Below are positions 1-11,753 of a stretch of 64,000 nt of DNA, one piece after another. Positions within the stretch are counted from its first letter, which is position 1, and each line of letters begins with the position of its first letter. Source of the DNA: Roridomyces roridus (lineage: Eukaryota; Basidiomycota; Agaricomycetes; Agaricales; Mycenaceae); the NCBI GenBank assembly GCA_029378245.1, contig JARKIF010000030.1:496001-560000 (forward strand), read 5' to 3'. The position numbers and the translations under genes are program-made. The notes beneath the pieces are model-generated. The model was not told where the DNA came from and searched no databases. It saw nothing but the letters and a program-made list of their open reading frames with translations.

Positions 1-1792
1 TCAACCTGCAGACGCTTCGAACATCAACTCACACACGGGACTCGAACACTCACAGCGGAATCGAATCATAGCCCCGCCACACGATGATTTACAATCGCAT
101 GCGCTTCCTCGGGGAGCGCGTTCACCTTGACGCCGCCACCGATAATGTCAACTGCTTGGGTTGTAGATAGACGACTTCAATGAGGTGCGTATCAGTTTCG
201 TGCTTTTTCTGGAGGGAAAGAACGCCACGTCACGCACGCTGCATCCCCCGGATTCCTCTCCGCCATCCACTGAGCGGCGGCTGGCCATGTGCGTTCGTGC
301 TGGAGCAGTTTCTTGAGGGCTGCGTCGATCGTTCCTGTGGAGAAAGTTCCAGTCTTATACTCGCATGCAACTTGGCACGCACCATGTTCCGCCAAACACA
401 TCGTAAACTCGGAGAACGGGTTCCGGGGGAAAGAACTACAGGCGGTGGGTTCGCCTCGACGGTACTGACAATTGCAGAAAGTATCCCGATGCCGGTGTGT
501 GCGGGGCTTCAAAGCACGGGACAAGTCAGCTCGGGGAGGGAGTATAAAGGAAGATGGCGCACGGAATGCTTGAATGCCCGCCTGGTACGTTGACAGATAG
601 TTGGATATTGACGCTACCTTTTTCCCCCTGCGCAAAGCGAGATCAAATCTTTGGCCCGAAAATGAGGGCTTGTACGAACCGTGGACGGAGCGACCCATGT
701 CTGGCCGAAACCCTCTTGGATGCCTCCTCCTTCGTCTACACTGTTTCGCCGATCATCACCGATAGTCCAGGAGAAAGGGGGAGAAAACATACATCATGAA
801 GATACTGTCGAGACCGTAGATATCTTCGAGGTGCGCGGCCATGGCACGGGCGCTATGCTGTCCACATGTAAGATACCAATCGCTGCACAACAAAGAAGCG
901 ACACTCACCACACCCCCGCCTTCCTCGTCGAACCCAAACGACAGATGTACGGTGCGCTTGGGCTTGAAGCCCGCCTTGAGCAGCTCGGAGACGGCTGAGA
1001 GATGTGCGACCCTAATGCGGTCTTCAGTTACACGGCTCAGGCACGAGTAAAAAGCTGACATACAGCAAACTCTTGCAATCCGCCACCCCCCGGCCCCAGA
1101 TCCAGCCGTCATCGTCCAGAACGGCCTCGAAGGGCGGATGCGTCCAGCGCGATAGGGTTTGCTCTGGGACTGGCACGGTGTCTTGGTGTGCCATGAGCAC
1201 TACACTGGCGCATTAGCGAGATTCGTCAACTTATGAGCTGAGACGCACCAAGTGGCTGAAGCGACGCGTCGCTCCCCTTCCATGTGAGGAGTAGTCCGTG
1301 GGTGGCAAAGTGCTTGAGCTGGAGGGAACCGAATCTGCGCACAACTATTCGCTCACAATCAACTTATCGGTGGGGAGAGGACGCACACATCCGGAAAGGT
1401 GTCGACCAAGTACGCTTCGAGGTCGTAGAACTTGTCGTACCACGCGTCATCGCCAACGGTAGGAGCCCCGTCGAATGTCTCGGTTCGCACACGGACAGCA
1501 CCCCGAAGACGATCGGCGTACATTCCGCGACGCTGCTTGTCTTGGGCTTCGGGATGGCGAAACTGAGTTTGGGCGCCACCCCGGGAATCTGGGCTGGGCA
1601 TTGCACTGGAAGACGATGGAAGTCCCGCGGGTTGGTACGTCCCGTGTGGAGGATTGCAAAGTGTTGATCGTGGCTGACGACGACGAGGGCGGTCACCGTG
1701 AACAGAGAAAGAGCCAATACGATCATGCGGAAGAGTGCGACTTTCAGCGAGGTTGGGTTTCGGGGCCGTTCGTCTAGAGGAAGGCCTCGCAT
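1..1792 (-). CDS. M20-family carboxypeptidase S-like vacuolar peptidase, C-terminus beyond window
   Basis: Zinc metallopeptidase of the M20 (Gly-Xaa carboxypeptidase, yeast CPS1-like) family, expected to trim peptides in the vacuole. The start at 1792 (MRGLPLDERP) gives a short cytosolic tail and one hydrophobic segment (ALFRMIVLALSLFTVTALVV), the type II anchor typical of CPS. Spliced pieces in order are YADRLRGAVRVRTETFD near 1480, LMAHQDTVPVPE near 1170 (metal ligand His), THPPFEAVLDDDGWIWGRG near 1110, LLKAGFKPKRT and FGFDEE near 950, VDEGGG near 720, SVNVPGGHSS near 560, PPHTGIGILSAIVSTVEANP near 450 and VDIIGGGVKVNALPEEAH near 90. About seven short introns are implied. The gene runs off the left edge, so the last catalytic region is not visible. 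An in-frame upstream ATG at 1849 exists, but 1792 places the anchor as in the family. No inactivating lesion was seen. Confidence 0.85.
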
Positions 1793-2016
1793 GGTGGATG
1801 CTGGTGAGAGGAAGAAGTGGTGTGGGACAGATATGACATTATCGCGCAAGATGGCGGAGGATGTGAAAGCCGCAATTGCTTCCGTGCCATCAATTTGCTA
1901 GTATTTGCCTCCGCTTGCTCTGCTCTTCCTCGACGCGTTCATCCCTCTCGACAGACTATCCTGCGCGAACACGATGTGCTCTTCGATGTGAGGTCTACCC
2001 CTCCAAAAGGAGACAC

Positions 2017-2157
2017 ATGAGCACTGCCGGCCGGCGAGGCGGCGTTTCCTCCCTTCCGGAGCTTGAATCCGAGTTGGCCAATCATACATTCAAGATCTAC
2101 TCCGACCACTGGCAACAGGGCAACCAGAAGTATGCGTACGTGGGAGTCTGGGCCTGA
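2017..2157 (+). CDS. Possible small ORF, unknown
   Basis: A 46-codon ATG-initiated frame begins MSTAGRRGG and contains LANHTFKIYSDHWQQGNQK. It lies divergent from the carboxypeptidase gene. A GT donor near 2132 with an acceptor near 2181 would change the last residues. No family is recognised. It could be a first exon or chance. Confidence 0.2.
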   Translation: MSTAGRRGGVSSLPELESELANHTFKIYSDHWQQGNQKYAYVGVWA

Positions 2158-2479
2158 CCACGCGAGCAGCTCTACGTACTTAGCCGGTGTGATTCTCCGC
2201 GGACATTGTGATGATTAGCGGACTGACGAACTTGAAAGTTGATCCTTCCCGTCGCTTCTCTCTTAATTTTCACTAGCCCAGCCTCATCCCACCAAAACCC
2301 ATTGAGTGTGCTGGTCCTTTTTGCATACAGCTTATTCAGAGTCTCCTCTGGAAGTTGGCGAAGGAAGGCCAACGGAGATATCAGGCACCGGCGGCCGCGG
2401 GTAGCCATCAGATTGCCGGCGCTGATCCCTCGGACTGCCCACGCGATGATCGATCGCCTCTTTGTCTTGCACCACCTTT

Positions 2480-3877
2480 ATGGACACCTCAGGCGGCCAG
2501 CTCTCAACGGCCGACGCCCTGCTCCTCAGGCAGTTCGGCCTCGGGACGATCATGGATGTCCTGGGCATCCTCCTCGAGGGTATTTTGTTCGGTGTGTCAT
2601 CGAGCTTCCGGTCCTTACTTCATCGCTGACGTTGCTGTCTTATCCAGGCGCATACAGCATATTCTTCCTTCTCGCCATCTACTCCTTTCGGTGCACATCC
2701 TCGTTCCCTTTCCAATGGACCAGCCTGACCAAGTTTTCTTAGGCAGACGGGCATCAGGTCCCTCAAAGCCGTTTTAATGTCGGCAGCCGTGGGCTACCTG
2801 TATCTCAGCTCCCTCGCCGCATTGGCCATGGACTGCTACATCGCCTTCGCTAACATCCATACTCATTTCATGCTCGAGAGTTCCCCCCTCGACGAACGGT
2901 GGCGTGCAGTAGAGGCAAATGGCTTCCAATTCGTCGGGGCAGTTGAGTTGTTTTGGGCTTTCAATGTTTGCGCCTTCGTTCTCCTGTCCTGGCTCCGTTT
3001 TGATAGGTATCACACAGGCAATTGTCGCGGACGCGGTTGTCGTATGGCGGACCTGGGCTGTATACCAGGGATGGCTGCCCGCAGTCGGGCCCCCATGCTT
3101 CTTATTATTCGCAGCATTCGGTGCGTTGTCCGGCCACCATCCAACGATCCACCCTTACGCTCTCCTCGCAGTCTTTGCGCTCATCGACGTCATTTTCACA
3201 CTACAAGACTCAGTAACCGGGTCGATTCCCTCAATTCCCAACGCGTACAAGGTATACACCGTGGCCCAGATCCTCGTATGGGCGCTCTCGCTCGGGACGA
3301 ATATTCTGTGCACGATGTTGATGGGGATCAGAGCTTGGTGCGTCTGCATGCTACGTTCTTAAGTAGCAGCTAAATGAGATCCAACATGGCAGGCAATTCC
3401 GCAAAGAGACGATAGACCTACATCTGGGTGTACAGCGATACCCGGGCATGTCCACCGTCGACATTCTCTCTCTGCTCGTCGAATCAGGTTTCATCTACAG
3501 CTTCCTCTGGGTACGTCACGTCCAGTGCATTCGACCCAGTGTTCTTTTCATTCAATATTAATATCCCCCAGGCAATCCAAATCATCGGCTACCTCACCTT
3601 CGACGAAGGCACAACAGGCGACATCGTCTCACACGTCATCGTCCGCATCGGTCGACAAATCACCGGCATGTACCCCACCCTCATCATCGTGCTCGTCAAC
3701 TTCCAGCGCACGATGTGGGAGGGGTACGGAGATGCTGGCTCGAGCATCACGACGGGACCGATTCGGTGGGGGTCTCGACGACGAAGGAGTAAGGGATCAC
3801 GGCAGGGTGAGGATGAGGATGAGCACAAGGAGGTGGTGAGCGGTTTGCGGGACTCGGCAGTGCCCTTTGTACGTTAG
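2480..3877 (+). CDS. Agaricomycete orphan multi-pass membrane protein, copy 1 (intact)
   Basis: Predicted polytopic membrane protein of a family abundant in Agaricomycetes; topology looks GPCR-like but function is unknown. Start ATG at 2480 (MDTSGGQLSTADALLLRQFG). Introns are placed at about 2592-2647, 2690-2741, 2966-3017, 3120-3170, 3337-3392 and 3512-3571, and the frame stays open throughout. Hydrophobic segments follow in order: VLGILLEGILFGAYSIFFL, VGYLYLSSLAALAMDC, the AIVADAVVVWRTWAVYQGW helix, QILVWALSLGTNILC, and LLVESGFIYSFLW. Near the C-terminus is the family signature GMYPTLIIVLVNFQRTMW, then a basic, acidic cytosolic tail. Two paralogues lie at 46.6-48.0 kb (broken) and 48.1-49.5 kb (intact). 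Confidence 0.8.
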
Positions 3878-4093
3878 TTTAAACGTTGAAAAGGATTTGG
3901 AGACTGATCCAACATCGATCCGAAATCCGGAATGGTAGCGAATCAGCCTGCATGACTGATGCCTTTTCTGCCAGACGATGCCTTCAAGTTGGACCGAGGT
4001 CTGCCCGATCGACGATGGACTTTGGTCCCTGCCTTTGAAGCGCGCTCCAAGCCCAAACAAGCTCACAATTGCGGCGCGGACCCATAGGCGGGA

Positions 4094-4120
4094 TGAGCTC
4101 GTTCGAACCGAGCGTGGGTC
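4094..4120 (+). repeat. tRNA-like element group C, 3' half
   Basis: A T-arm/B-box-like sequence (GAGCTCGTTCGAACCGAGC) is followed by GTGGGTCC. The 5' half is not recognisable. A TTTT lies about 25 nt downstream. Confidence 0.4.
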
Positions 4121-4435
4121 CTAAACCGGGTTCGGATTACAATATTTTGATCAACTTATGAACTTTTCAAATTTCACCGCTCGGCTTTGTTCTCTTGGGC
4201 TATTTTGATTCGAAGAACACCAGGGTCTCTGACGCTGCTCTGAGTCTTACACAGGTTTGAGTCAGTCCTGCTGCACACCATCCTAAGCACTGCTGCACAC
4301 CCCAGAGCTCCGGCGAGGCCGCTGCCCTCGCTCTCTCTGCTCGTCGTGGCAGCTGCGCCGCGAGGACAAGGTCAGTACCCGTGGAAAAACCAGTGCTTAT
4401 TCAATGGGGAAAAAATGCAGGACCCAGTTCAACAC

Positions 4436-4505
4436 GATCAAGCCTCGATTCGAACGAACTAACCCATGTGCGGGCTGTCAATCCTTGTGAGTACAGACGC
4501 TGGTC
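4436..4505 (-). ncRNA. tRNA-like element group C
   Basis: Read on the minus strand it starts GACCAGCGTCTGTAC, carries a GTTCGAATC B-box and ends GAGGCTTGATC. The ends can pair as a short acceptor-type stem. A run of six T follows about 20 nt downstream (A-run at 4410-4415 on the plus strand), as expected of a Pol III terminator. Confidence 0.45.
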
Positions 4506-4597
4506 CAGAGTTGGATTAACTTACGCATTGATGGATTCGACCGAGCATGGAAATCAAATAGTGGAGGGAAGATTTGGTCAGTAAGTACCAGTACACA

Positions 4598-4652
4598 GGT
4601 CGTATGGTGGACCCTTGTTCTCAGAGTATCCCGTTCGAACCGGGAATGGACC
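4598..4652 (+). repeat. tRNA-like element with perfect T-arm hairpin
   Basis: The T-arm is CCCG-TTCGAAC-CGGG with outer GGTC/GACC complementarity. The D-arm and anticodon arm are not convincing at this length. Runs of four and six T lie at 4672 and 4682. Confidence 0.35.
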
Positions 4653-4762
4653 ATAAGAGGACTCCCGTGCATTTTGGGTAATTTTTTGAACCAATGGGTT
4701 CATGTATGACTGCGCATTAACACCCTCGTTGGGTATGAAAAAGCAGGAGATGTCCAACACTT

Positions 4763-4828
4763 GACCAGCGTCTGTAAAAGGAGTGCAGGCATGTACATGT
4801 GCGAGCTCGTTCGAATCGAGGCTGGGTC
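4763..4828 (+). ncRNA. tRNA-like element group C, best copy
   Basis: A 66-nt unit starting GACCAGCGTCTGTA and ending GAGGCTGGGTC. GACCAGC can pair with GCTGGGTC with one bulge. The T-arm is CTCG-TTCGAAT-CGAG. Seven T residues begin about 22 nt after the 3' end (4851-4857). It shares its 5' end with elements at 4436-4505 and 23433-23491. Confidence 0.5.
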
Positions 4829-4859
4829 GTGCCTGGCGTATAAGCAGTTATTTTTTTCA

Positions 4860-5689
4860 CCGTTCCGAGTCTTAAAATTTATTTTAAGCTCGGTCTTATC
4901 GGCCCGTTTCCGGCCAAAGTGGGGTCCCATTTTTTTCGATGACATCTTTGAGCCCTGCTTGTTTGTACGCTTACAACTGCCTTATAAGGTAATTCTGAGG
5001 GTGTTCTGACTGCTCTTAGTCAATTACTCTTACGCCTCTTGATTCCTGCTCACTTCTGCCAGCCTCCGTGTTATTAAAATCTCTGCCGACGGCCAGTCGG
5101 ACGCGGAACGGGACCAGAGGTCTGGCGGCCGATGAGTTGTTGGTTACGTTGGCTGCTTCCCACCACCACTGGACACCCATTTCCAACCTGCAGGCGACAA
5201 TGTCCTCCAACTCCCTCATCTCAGCCAGTTTTCATTCCGGGCATTCTACCCGACTCGACATCCACTACGTACACTGGCCAATTTCAGCCAATTTCTTGGT
5301 TTTCGGCTCACTACAGCTCTTTGGACGCTCGTCACGTCGTGTCCGCGCGTCTCAACTCTCAGGGTCTTCTGGTGTACGCCTCTACTGCAATGTCAGCAAA
5401 TTGAATTCCACGGCCCCAGACCAACCCCAGACTCGGATTGCCATGCGACAGCAATGGCCCTCAAAAAGCACGTTTGAATTTGTCCCTGCGCAGCTGCCAA
5501 GAAGAACAGGGACAATGAGGGCAGCGGCTTCGCCGGGCCTCTGAACTGTGCGTAGGATGGTGCGGTTTACACGCGAAATACAGGCCACCGATAGGACGGA
5601 GAGCGGGGTGGGAAAATTTTCAAAAGACGGCACTCACAATCCATGCGATATCAGTGGGAAACGTCCTGATGCTCCTGTGGGCTCTTGAC
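4860..5689. other. No gene recognised
   Basis: Apart from one AT-rich stretch near 4850-5000, the sequence holds only short overlapping frames without family motifs. Confidence 0.5.
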
Positions 5690-7360
5690 GCCCTTTGGTG
5701 TGTGATTCTTTCGGAAATCATTTGGCTTTGTTCCTGCGCAGTTCTCACCAGGAACCGGTCTGTGGGAAGACATCAATACACCTGTTCGACTCGGGGCTGC
5801 ACCATCGGTTGGTACAGCCAAGATCTTTTTGCTCACTTCTTTTCCGCCGGCCTGGCGGTCAGCCTGTCCAATCAGGCTCATAAAACCGTGGAGCCAGGGC
5901 CCCATCATGCCGCGGATCCGAATCAGGAGTCGCGCTGGGCTCGGAAATTCAATGGGACCGCCAGTCTGTTTCAGGATATGCGCAACCGCATTCTTTCAAC
6001 GTCTTTGGCAACTCTTGGCGCATGCCAAAACCTCGAAACCCTTAACCTCGAACACTTTCGTGTCGGTGATTCCTTAGTACAAACGCTCGCGTCGATGCCA
6101 AGACTCGCGGTACTGCGTCTTGTAGATTGCGAATTCGAGAATTCCGAGTCACAGGATTTCCTGCCCTTGAAACACCTCAAGATCGAGCGTGGTTTCGGGC
6201 GGGAAGATGCCGTTGTCCGGATCGCCTCACCGCGGACTCTACGCACTCTTGAGCCCGGCAACTATCTCCCCCAGCTGACGCGTGGCTTTGGCGCACAACC
6301 ACTTCCACACCTCGTTGAGCTCACAATCCAAACCCCCTCCGACCTGGCCCATTTCATCGCATGTGTCGATAAGCTCACGGGGTTGGAGTCCCTGACAATG
6401 GGACCGATCTTTAACGAAGACACCATCTCCTATCCACCCCTCCCTCCTCGCACTCTTCCTCGTTTGCGTACACTCGCCGCTACACCCGAGATACATCAGT
6501 GGCTCGTCCCTGGTCGCCCTGTCTCGTAACCATCAGCCTCGGAGTGCGCTACGAGAACGAGGATTACGACAAGCTCGTGCGCACTTGCGTCGCCATTGCG
6601 GTTAGCACTGCTCCCATCCGCTCGCTCACCATCGTCCCTCCCATGGTCCCGAAGTTGGAACCCATGGCGAGAATGCTGGCGCTGTTCCCCCGTCTGCACG
6701 AGTTCTCATACGCGATCGACGGTGGGCCGGGCCTTGCCGCCGGAGGGCAGCCTGGTCCCAGGATGCCGCGCTTCCGGCGCCAACCCCAGGCTTCGAAGCG
6801 CGAAATGCGTCTTAAGCACGAGGTACAGCCATACCAGCCTCCGGAACTCATTGACGATCTGGCGTTCGACGAGCTGTCCGAAGATGAGATTTCAAACGGC
6901 GAGGAGGAGGAGAAGGTGCAATCCGGGGGCGTTGCGGTTCGCGTTGTGGAGGTCAGTCGACGCGCTCCCGAGGCAGAGAATGCTACGGACATCGAGTCCC
7001 ACAGGCTGCAGGCGAGATACACATTCATTCCTTTAATTTCACTCAACGTGACGATTCCAGGATACCCTCTGCTGGCTCGTCGACGGCCGCATCAAGCTCG
7101 CACCCACCATTGAGGTTCTCAAGCTGCAAGTGTTTGGCCATGGTTTGCCGCATACGAAGTTATCGTTTGCTTGCGAGTCTCGTGTCCTCGCTGATCTCGC
7201 TGGGCGGTGCCTCCACTTGCGGGAGGTACAGTTTGGTTCGGATTCGCACCATTGGGAGCGAATTTGTGCGGATCTTCAAGGTGAAGGTGGGACGTTGTGG
7301 AAGCCTTCAGTGCCCGGGGAAGGCAACTCGCAGAAGGCATGGGTCAAGATTGTTGTGTGA
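5690..7360 (+). pseudogene. Decayed F-box/LRR protein, copy of the gene at 21147-22880
   Basis: From about 5920 the sequence is nearly identical to codons from about 110 onward of the intact minus-strand F-box gene (shared words: GTASLF, LPHLVELTIQTPSDLAHF, EIHQWLVPGRPVS, AWVKI at the end). Three lesions are visible. The start codon and F-box are missing: sequence matching the intact gene's 5' flank (5690-5890, similar to 23010-23170) is joined directly to the ESRWAR codons. A 4-base deletion after GRPVS near 6526 (CTCGTAACC instead of CTCCAGCGTAACC) shifts the frame into a TAA stop. The last intron donor is GC instead of GT near 7011. The 3' exon (about 7073-7360) is still open. Probably not translated as a functional protein. 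Confidence 0.8.
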
Positions 7361-7611
7361 TATTCAGAATTCGTTCTGGGATATGTATGTATTTACATAT
7401 TTCTACTGTATTTACGAACATCGAATCGACTTATTTATTTGGCGCAACTCTCGGTCGGGCGTAGTCTCTCTCCACCGACTATCGCTCCGTAACCTCCGCG
7501 AATAGGTCAGGCTGATCGACACCGTGGGAATCGACAATCAGTCAAAGCCCGTGCAAACAAAAGGGTCCTTTGTTTCCGCTTCCACCCAACGTCCACCACC
7601 AACACCACAAG

Positions 7612-8383
7612 ATGGACACGATCTGCGCTGGCGGATGCGGCAAGCATGGTGAACACAGATGCTCTGGCTGCAAAAAGGCTCACTACTGGTCGGTGCTCAT
7701 CACCCATCCGTGTCGAATCTCGATTCTCATTCAAGCTGCTTGGTGACTGTAGCGGCGCGGAGTGCCAGAAGAAAGGTATGCTTCCAAATCCGCACTTTTT
7801 CCATCCTCTCTTTACCTATACTCATCGAATCCAAGACCGGAAAACCCATAAAAAGACCTGTCTTCCCCCGTTACCCCGCCCCCCAACGACACACTGTACG
7901 GGCTGCCAGGTTCGCTTCAGCCCGAGCAACGACAGAGAGCAGCAAGAGGCGTACCTTATCTGTCCTGATTGCGGATACGCCCCGTGTAGTCGCTGTGCGT
8001 GTCATAATCGCCGAGGTGAGTTGTGACTTGTCTCGTCGAGCGCCGGGCTTCGGACGGCTGATTGGGCCCCCAAGGTACGTGTTACTGCCAAGACTCCAAT
8101 TTAGGGTACAAGTACTGTGACAGTGGTGCGTTCTCTGTTTCTTCTCTGCTTCTCTCTTCCCATCTGTCGCCTCGGTCGTGCTTTAGTCCCAGAATGGTAC
8201 CACTTCAGCCAACGCACGGGCTGTCCTTACACGGGCGACAGCCACCCCAGCCGCGGGGAAGCCAAGATGCACCAGGTTCCGGAGAGCGCGTGGGAGACCG
8301 AACCACGCCAGTGTGGGAATTGTGGGGAGGTCAAACTGTGCCTGAATCCGGCGTTCAGGTGCCAGTCGTGGATGTGTCGGTAG
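7612..8383 (+). CDS. MYND-type zinc finger protein, copy 1
   Basis: Cysteine-rich protein with an N-terminal MYND finger: CAGGCGKHGEHRCSGCKKAH, then YCGAECQKK and DRKTHKKTC after splicing. It is followed by further CxxC pairs: HCTGCQVRF, CPDCGYAPCSRCACHN, GTCYCQDSN, YKYCD, QCGNCGEVKLC and CQSWMC. MYND fingers usually bind proline-rich partner proteins, so a scaffold or adaptor role is plausible. Introns at about 7689-7752, 7776-7839, 8015-8074 and 8118-8190; the first splits the codon that restores the conserved YC. Stop TAG at 8381. Paralogues: 18562-19304 (intact) and 44850-45589 (probable frameshift). Confidence 0.8.
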
Positions 8384-8396
8384 AGGCGGGAGAAGT

Positions 8397-8460
8397 GGAT
8401 CATTTTCTTGGACACTTTTGCGTACATACGGAGCACAAATTCACGCCACAGTTCTATTAG
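8397..8460 (+). repeat. 3'-flank repeat, left copy
   Basis: About 60 bp (starting TTTTCTTGGACACTTTTGCG) that recurs, diverged, at 11690-11745, and inverted at about 18470-18545 behind the second MYND copy. The first two copies flank the 3.2 kb segment holding the sulfurase-like gene. Confidence 0.6.
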
Positions 8461-9776
8461 CTCACATTTTCGGGATACGCCATCGAGTCTCGAGATTCAG
8501 AAAGGCGAGGGCTCTGGCATGCGTGCGAGTACTCATGATGCGCTGGATGCTCGCGCGATCGCTGCTATGCCGGAGTCACGGCAGTGATCCCAAATCTGGT
8601 TGGAACAAGACTCACTGTTCTCAGAATAATCCTTGTTTGAATATAATCGGCAGACAATAAGCCTCAAATTCCAGGCCCCTCGCGGAGATTTGACGGAGAT
8701 TGAACAAATAATCGCCTGCAGATGTGGATATAGCAAGGATAGCAGCGGAGAAGCTTCTCAGAGCACATCCAAAACACTGCCCGTACATACATTTTTATGC
8801 CCCGGGCTACGCTGTCAGTGTTTGAAATGAGGGCCCGGGCGTTTAGTCTTTGGTACCAATTTCTGTTGATTTCTACTTGACCATTGGCAGTATCATCCAC
8901 ATTTCCGCGTTTCCCCGCGGCGTATTTCCCCGCGATATAGACTCGCACATCCATCTTTGCCCGAGATTCTTGTAATTCTCTAATTTACTTCATATAAGAG
9001 CTTGTTTGCCGTATCCTAGCTTGAAACTTGAACCCCATCATTTCTCCGCTCTCAACAGTCAGAGCCACAGCTGAAAAGACCAAAATCAGGTACTCAGGAG
9101 TCGGCGACTCGGAACAGTGGACCTTGTAGATTCCAGACCTGGGCTTGTCGACGTCAGCTTGGGGACATTTGGCAGCCTGTCGCATTTTGGCACTGGCAGA
9201 GCTTGTGAAGTCTGCACTGAGATCGGATGTGATATAACGGAGAGCGACGGGAACCCTCAGGAGCTTGAGTCTTCATTGCAAAAAAAGACGTGGAGGGCTG
9301 ACGAATGGATGAGTCCGGTCGGAGTGATGAATATGCCGCAGGGTCGGGGAAGTGGAACACAGCCGGGCTCGCAATGGCTGGCTATCTGCCTCCAGCAAAT
9401 TTGAGCGTTGTATATGTATGCTCCGAATCCCTCTGAAGTCGACGCTACAGGAGCGTGCAGTCATGTGCCGCCCTCAGGAGTTCACTCTTGGGGGGACGGG
9501 TCTCGAGATGGTATATCTCCGAGATGCAACTTGACGCGTGGCGACGACGGTGGCGTTTGAACTAAGTTTGAACTTACTTGGCACAGGCTCCAATTGGGAT
9601 GCGATCATCCTCTCTCTCTACATAAACTCATGGCGAATGAAAGGCTTCTTCACCTCCAAACCAGCAGTCTCTTCCTTCCCTGACATAACCACTCGCAACT
9701 CTCTGGAATTTCCTTCCCATACATCTCCATAGACTACCTCCACACGTCAACAATCACAGGAAACATTAGGCACAAG
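8461..9776. other. Intergenic, no gene recognised
   Basis: No open frame with family motifs. A CT-rich stretch with a possible TATA-like ACATAAAC near 9620 could belong to the promoter of the gene starting at 9777. Confidence 0.5.
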
Positions 9777-11570
9777 ATGACACAACCTAGAGAGGAGAAC
9801 AAGCCGCAGGAATTTTCGTCCTATGCACCTACACAGGCCACCGTGTCGGACGACGCATATGGACAGTTTCTGAAGACATTCCCCGGTTCGTCCCTACTTT
9901 CCTAGATTTATGCACGGAGTTTTGACTGTCTGACAAAGAATACCGTCTTACTTCGACGTTGGATACCCTCCGTCAGAGCGACTTCACGAGACTCGACACC
10001 ACTGGAGAAACCTACGCCGACTACATGGGTGGCGCAATTTACCCAGAGAGTCTGGTTCGCATCCACACCGAGTTCCTTAACCGGAACGTCTTCGGAAATA
10101 CGCATTCCGTTAGCAACAGGTATGTACGGTCCTTTCTCAGACTTCGTCCGCCCAGATTAACGTTAACGCTCGTTCAAGTTCTACGCTGTCTTTGGAATGC
10201 GCCAACGAAGCTAGGGCAGCGGTTTTGTCATTCTTTCGGGCGTCACCCGAAGAGTACACGGTTGTTTTCACGGCGAATGCCAGCGGCGCTCTGAAAATAG
10301 TGGGAGAATCTTACCCTTTCGTCGACGATAGCAGCTATGTGCTCTCGGCCGACTCGCACAACAGCGTCAACGGCATCCGGAAATTTGCCACGCACGGTGG
10401 TGCTCGCGTTTCCTACATTCCGCCTACCGCGACTGGTGGCTTTGAGACCGAGATAGCCGAGGTTCTTTTCTTTCCTTCTTCATTTGGATAATCACTGACC
10501 TTTGAATAGAACATTTTGCGAGAAAATCGATCACCTTCAGCACCGTGCCTATTCGCTCTCACTGGGCAATCCAATGTAACCAACACCAAGAACCCCCTTT
10601 CAATTGTGGAGTACGCAAAGTCTTTGGGATACCATGTGCTCCTGGATGCCGCAGCGCTGGCGGCCACCTCTTCGATATCTTTATCAGAAACCCCCGTCGA
10701 CGCCATGGCCGTGTCCTTCTACAAGATGTTCGGGTTCCCGACCGGAGTCGGAGCCCTCATTGCCAAAAAATCGTTTTTGAAGCAACTGAAACGACCGTGG
10801 TTTGCGGGTGGTACTGTCGATGTGGTGCAGGTCTTTGGCACGATCGTAACCCTCTCCGAGGTCCTGCACGAGCAATTTGAGGTACACACCTTATAATCTA
10901 CTTGCAGCCAATTTTGGTCTGACGCATACCTGACAGGATGGCACTATCAACTATCTCTCGCTGCCATCCATCACAGCAGGTCTCCGATTCCTGTCTGGAT
11001 ATATGCCGTTCCTGCCTCTGAGGACTTTCGTGCCTCATGCATTACCTCGTTGACTCCTTGTCGGAGTTGCGACACGAATCAACAGGCAAACCTTCCCTTC
11101 GTATCCTCTCCGCCACACCCTCGAGACGGCTTAAATCCGTGGGTGAGCAATCCGATACCGGCTCCATCATATCACTGCTCTTCCTCTCCGTATGTCCACG
11201 TCGTTCCACCCACCGGTCCCGAGCTAACCCTTGGCAGCCTACCGGCGAAATCCTCCCAAACTCATTCGTCGAATACGCCGCTGCCAAGAACAACATCTCC
11301 CTCCGCACGGGATGCATGTGCAACCCGGGTGGCGCGGCCGCGATGCGGCTCAACTTTCAAAATGAGAAGTGCAGACTCTACGAGGGTGCGACGCTCAAGG
11401 AATATGAGGCCACCGTAGGCCATCAAGTGGGCGTCGTGCGCATCAGCCTCGGGCTCGCGAGCAACTTCCAAGATGTGTGGCATGTGGTGCGCTTTGCGGA
11501 GCTCATTGCAACGCGAAAGAGCTATGCCGCCCTTTGGAATCAATATGTGAATGATTCAAGCACCGATTAG
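9777..11570 (+). CDS. PLP-dependent class V aminotransferase, molybdenum-cofactor-sulfurase-like
   Basis: PLP enzyme of the NifS/cysteine-desulfurase fold, closest in motifs to fungal molybdenum cofactor sulfurase N-terminal domains. Family motifs in order: DYMGGAIYPESLV, FGNTHSVSN, TANASGALKIVGE, SADSHNSVNGIR, FALTGQSNVTNTKNPL, HVLLDAAALAATSSISLSE and the PLP lysine motif AMAVSFYKMFGFPTGVGALI. A C-terminal ISLRTGCMCNPGGAA has the Cys expected to carry the persulfide. The start at 9777 (MTQPREEN) is the only ATG near the conserved region. About five short introns; stop at 11568-11570. There is no C-terminal MOSC domain, so it is shorter than full Mo-cofactor sulfurases. The partner molybdoenzyme is unknown. 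Confidence 0.8.
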
Positions 11571-11689
11571 AGCTTCTACATATTGGGTCACAGACTCTCC
11601 ATAGATCTAGAATCTACTGTATTTACAGTGTCCCGTCTGTAGTGAATAATTCTACAAGAATATGGTCAAGATGCGTGAGGCGTGTATGA

Positions 11690-11745
11690 TTTTCTTGGAT
11701 ACTTCTGCGTATATATGAAGCGAAACTAATGCACCAGTTCTATCA
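11690..11745 (+). repeat. 3'-flank repeat, right copy
   Basis: Diverged second copy of the 8397-8460 sequence (TTTTCTTGGATACTTCTGCG), just beyond the 3' end of the peptidase gene. The match to the sequence behind the second MYND gene (about 18440-18545, inverted) continues into the peptidase 3' coding end. Confidence 0.6.
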
Positions 11746-11753
11746 GTACTATA

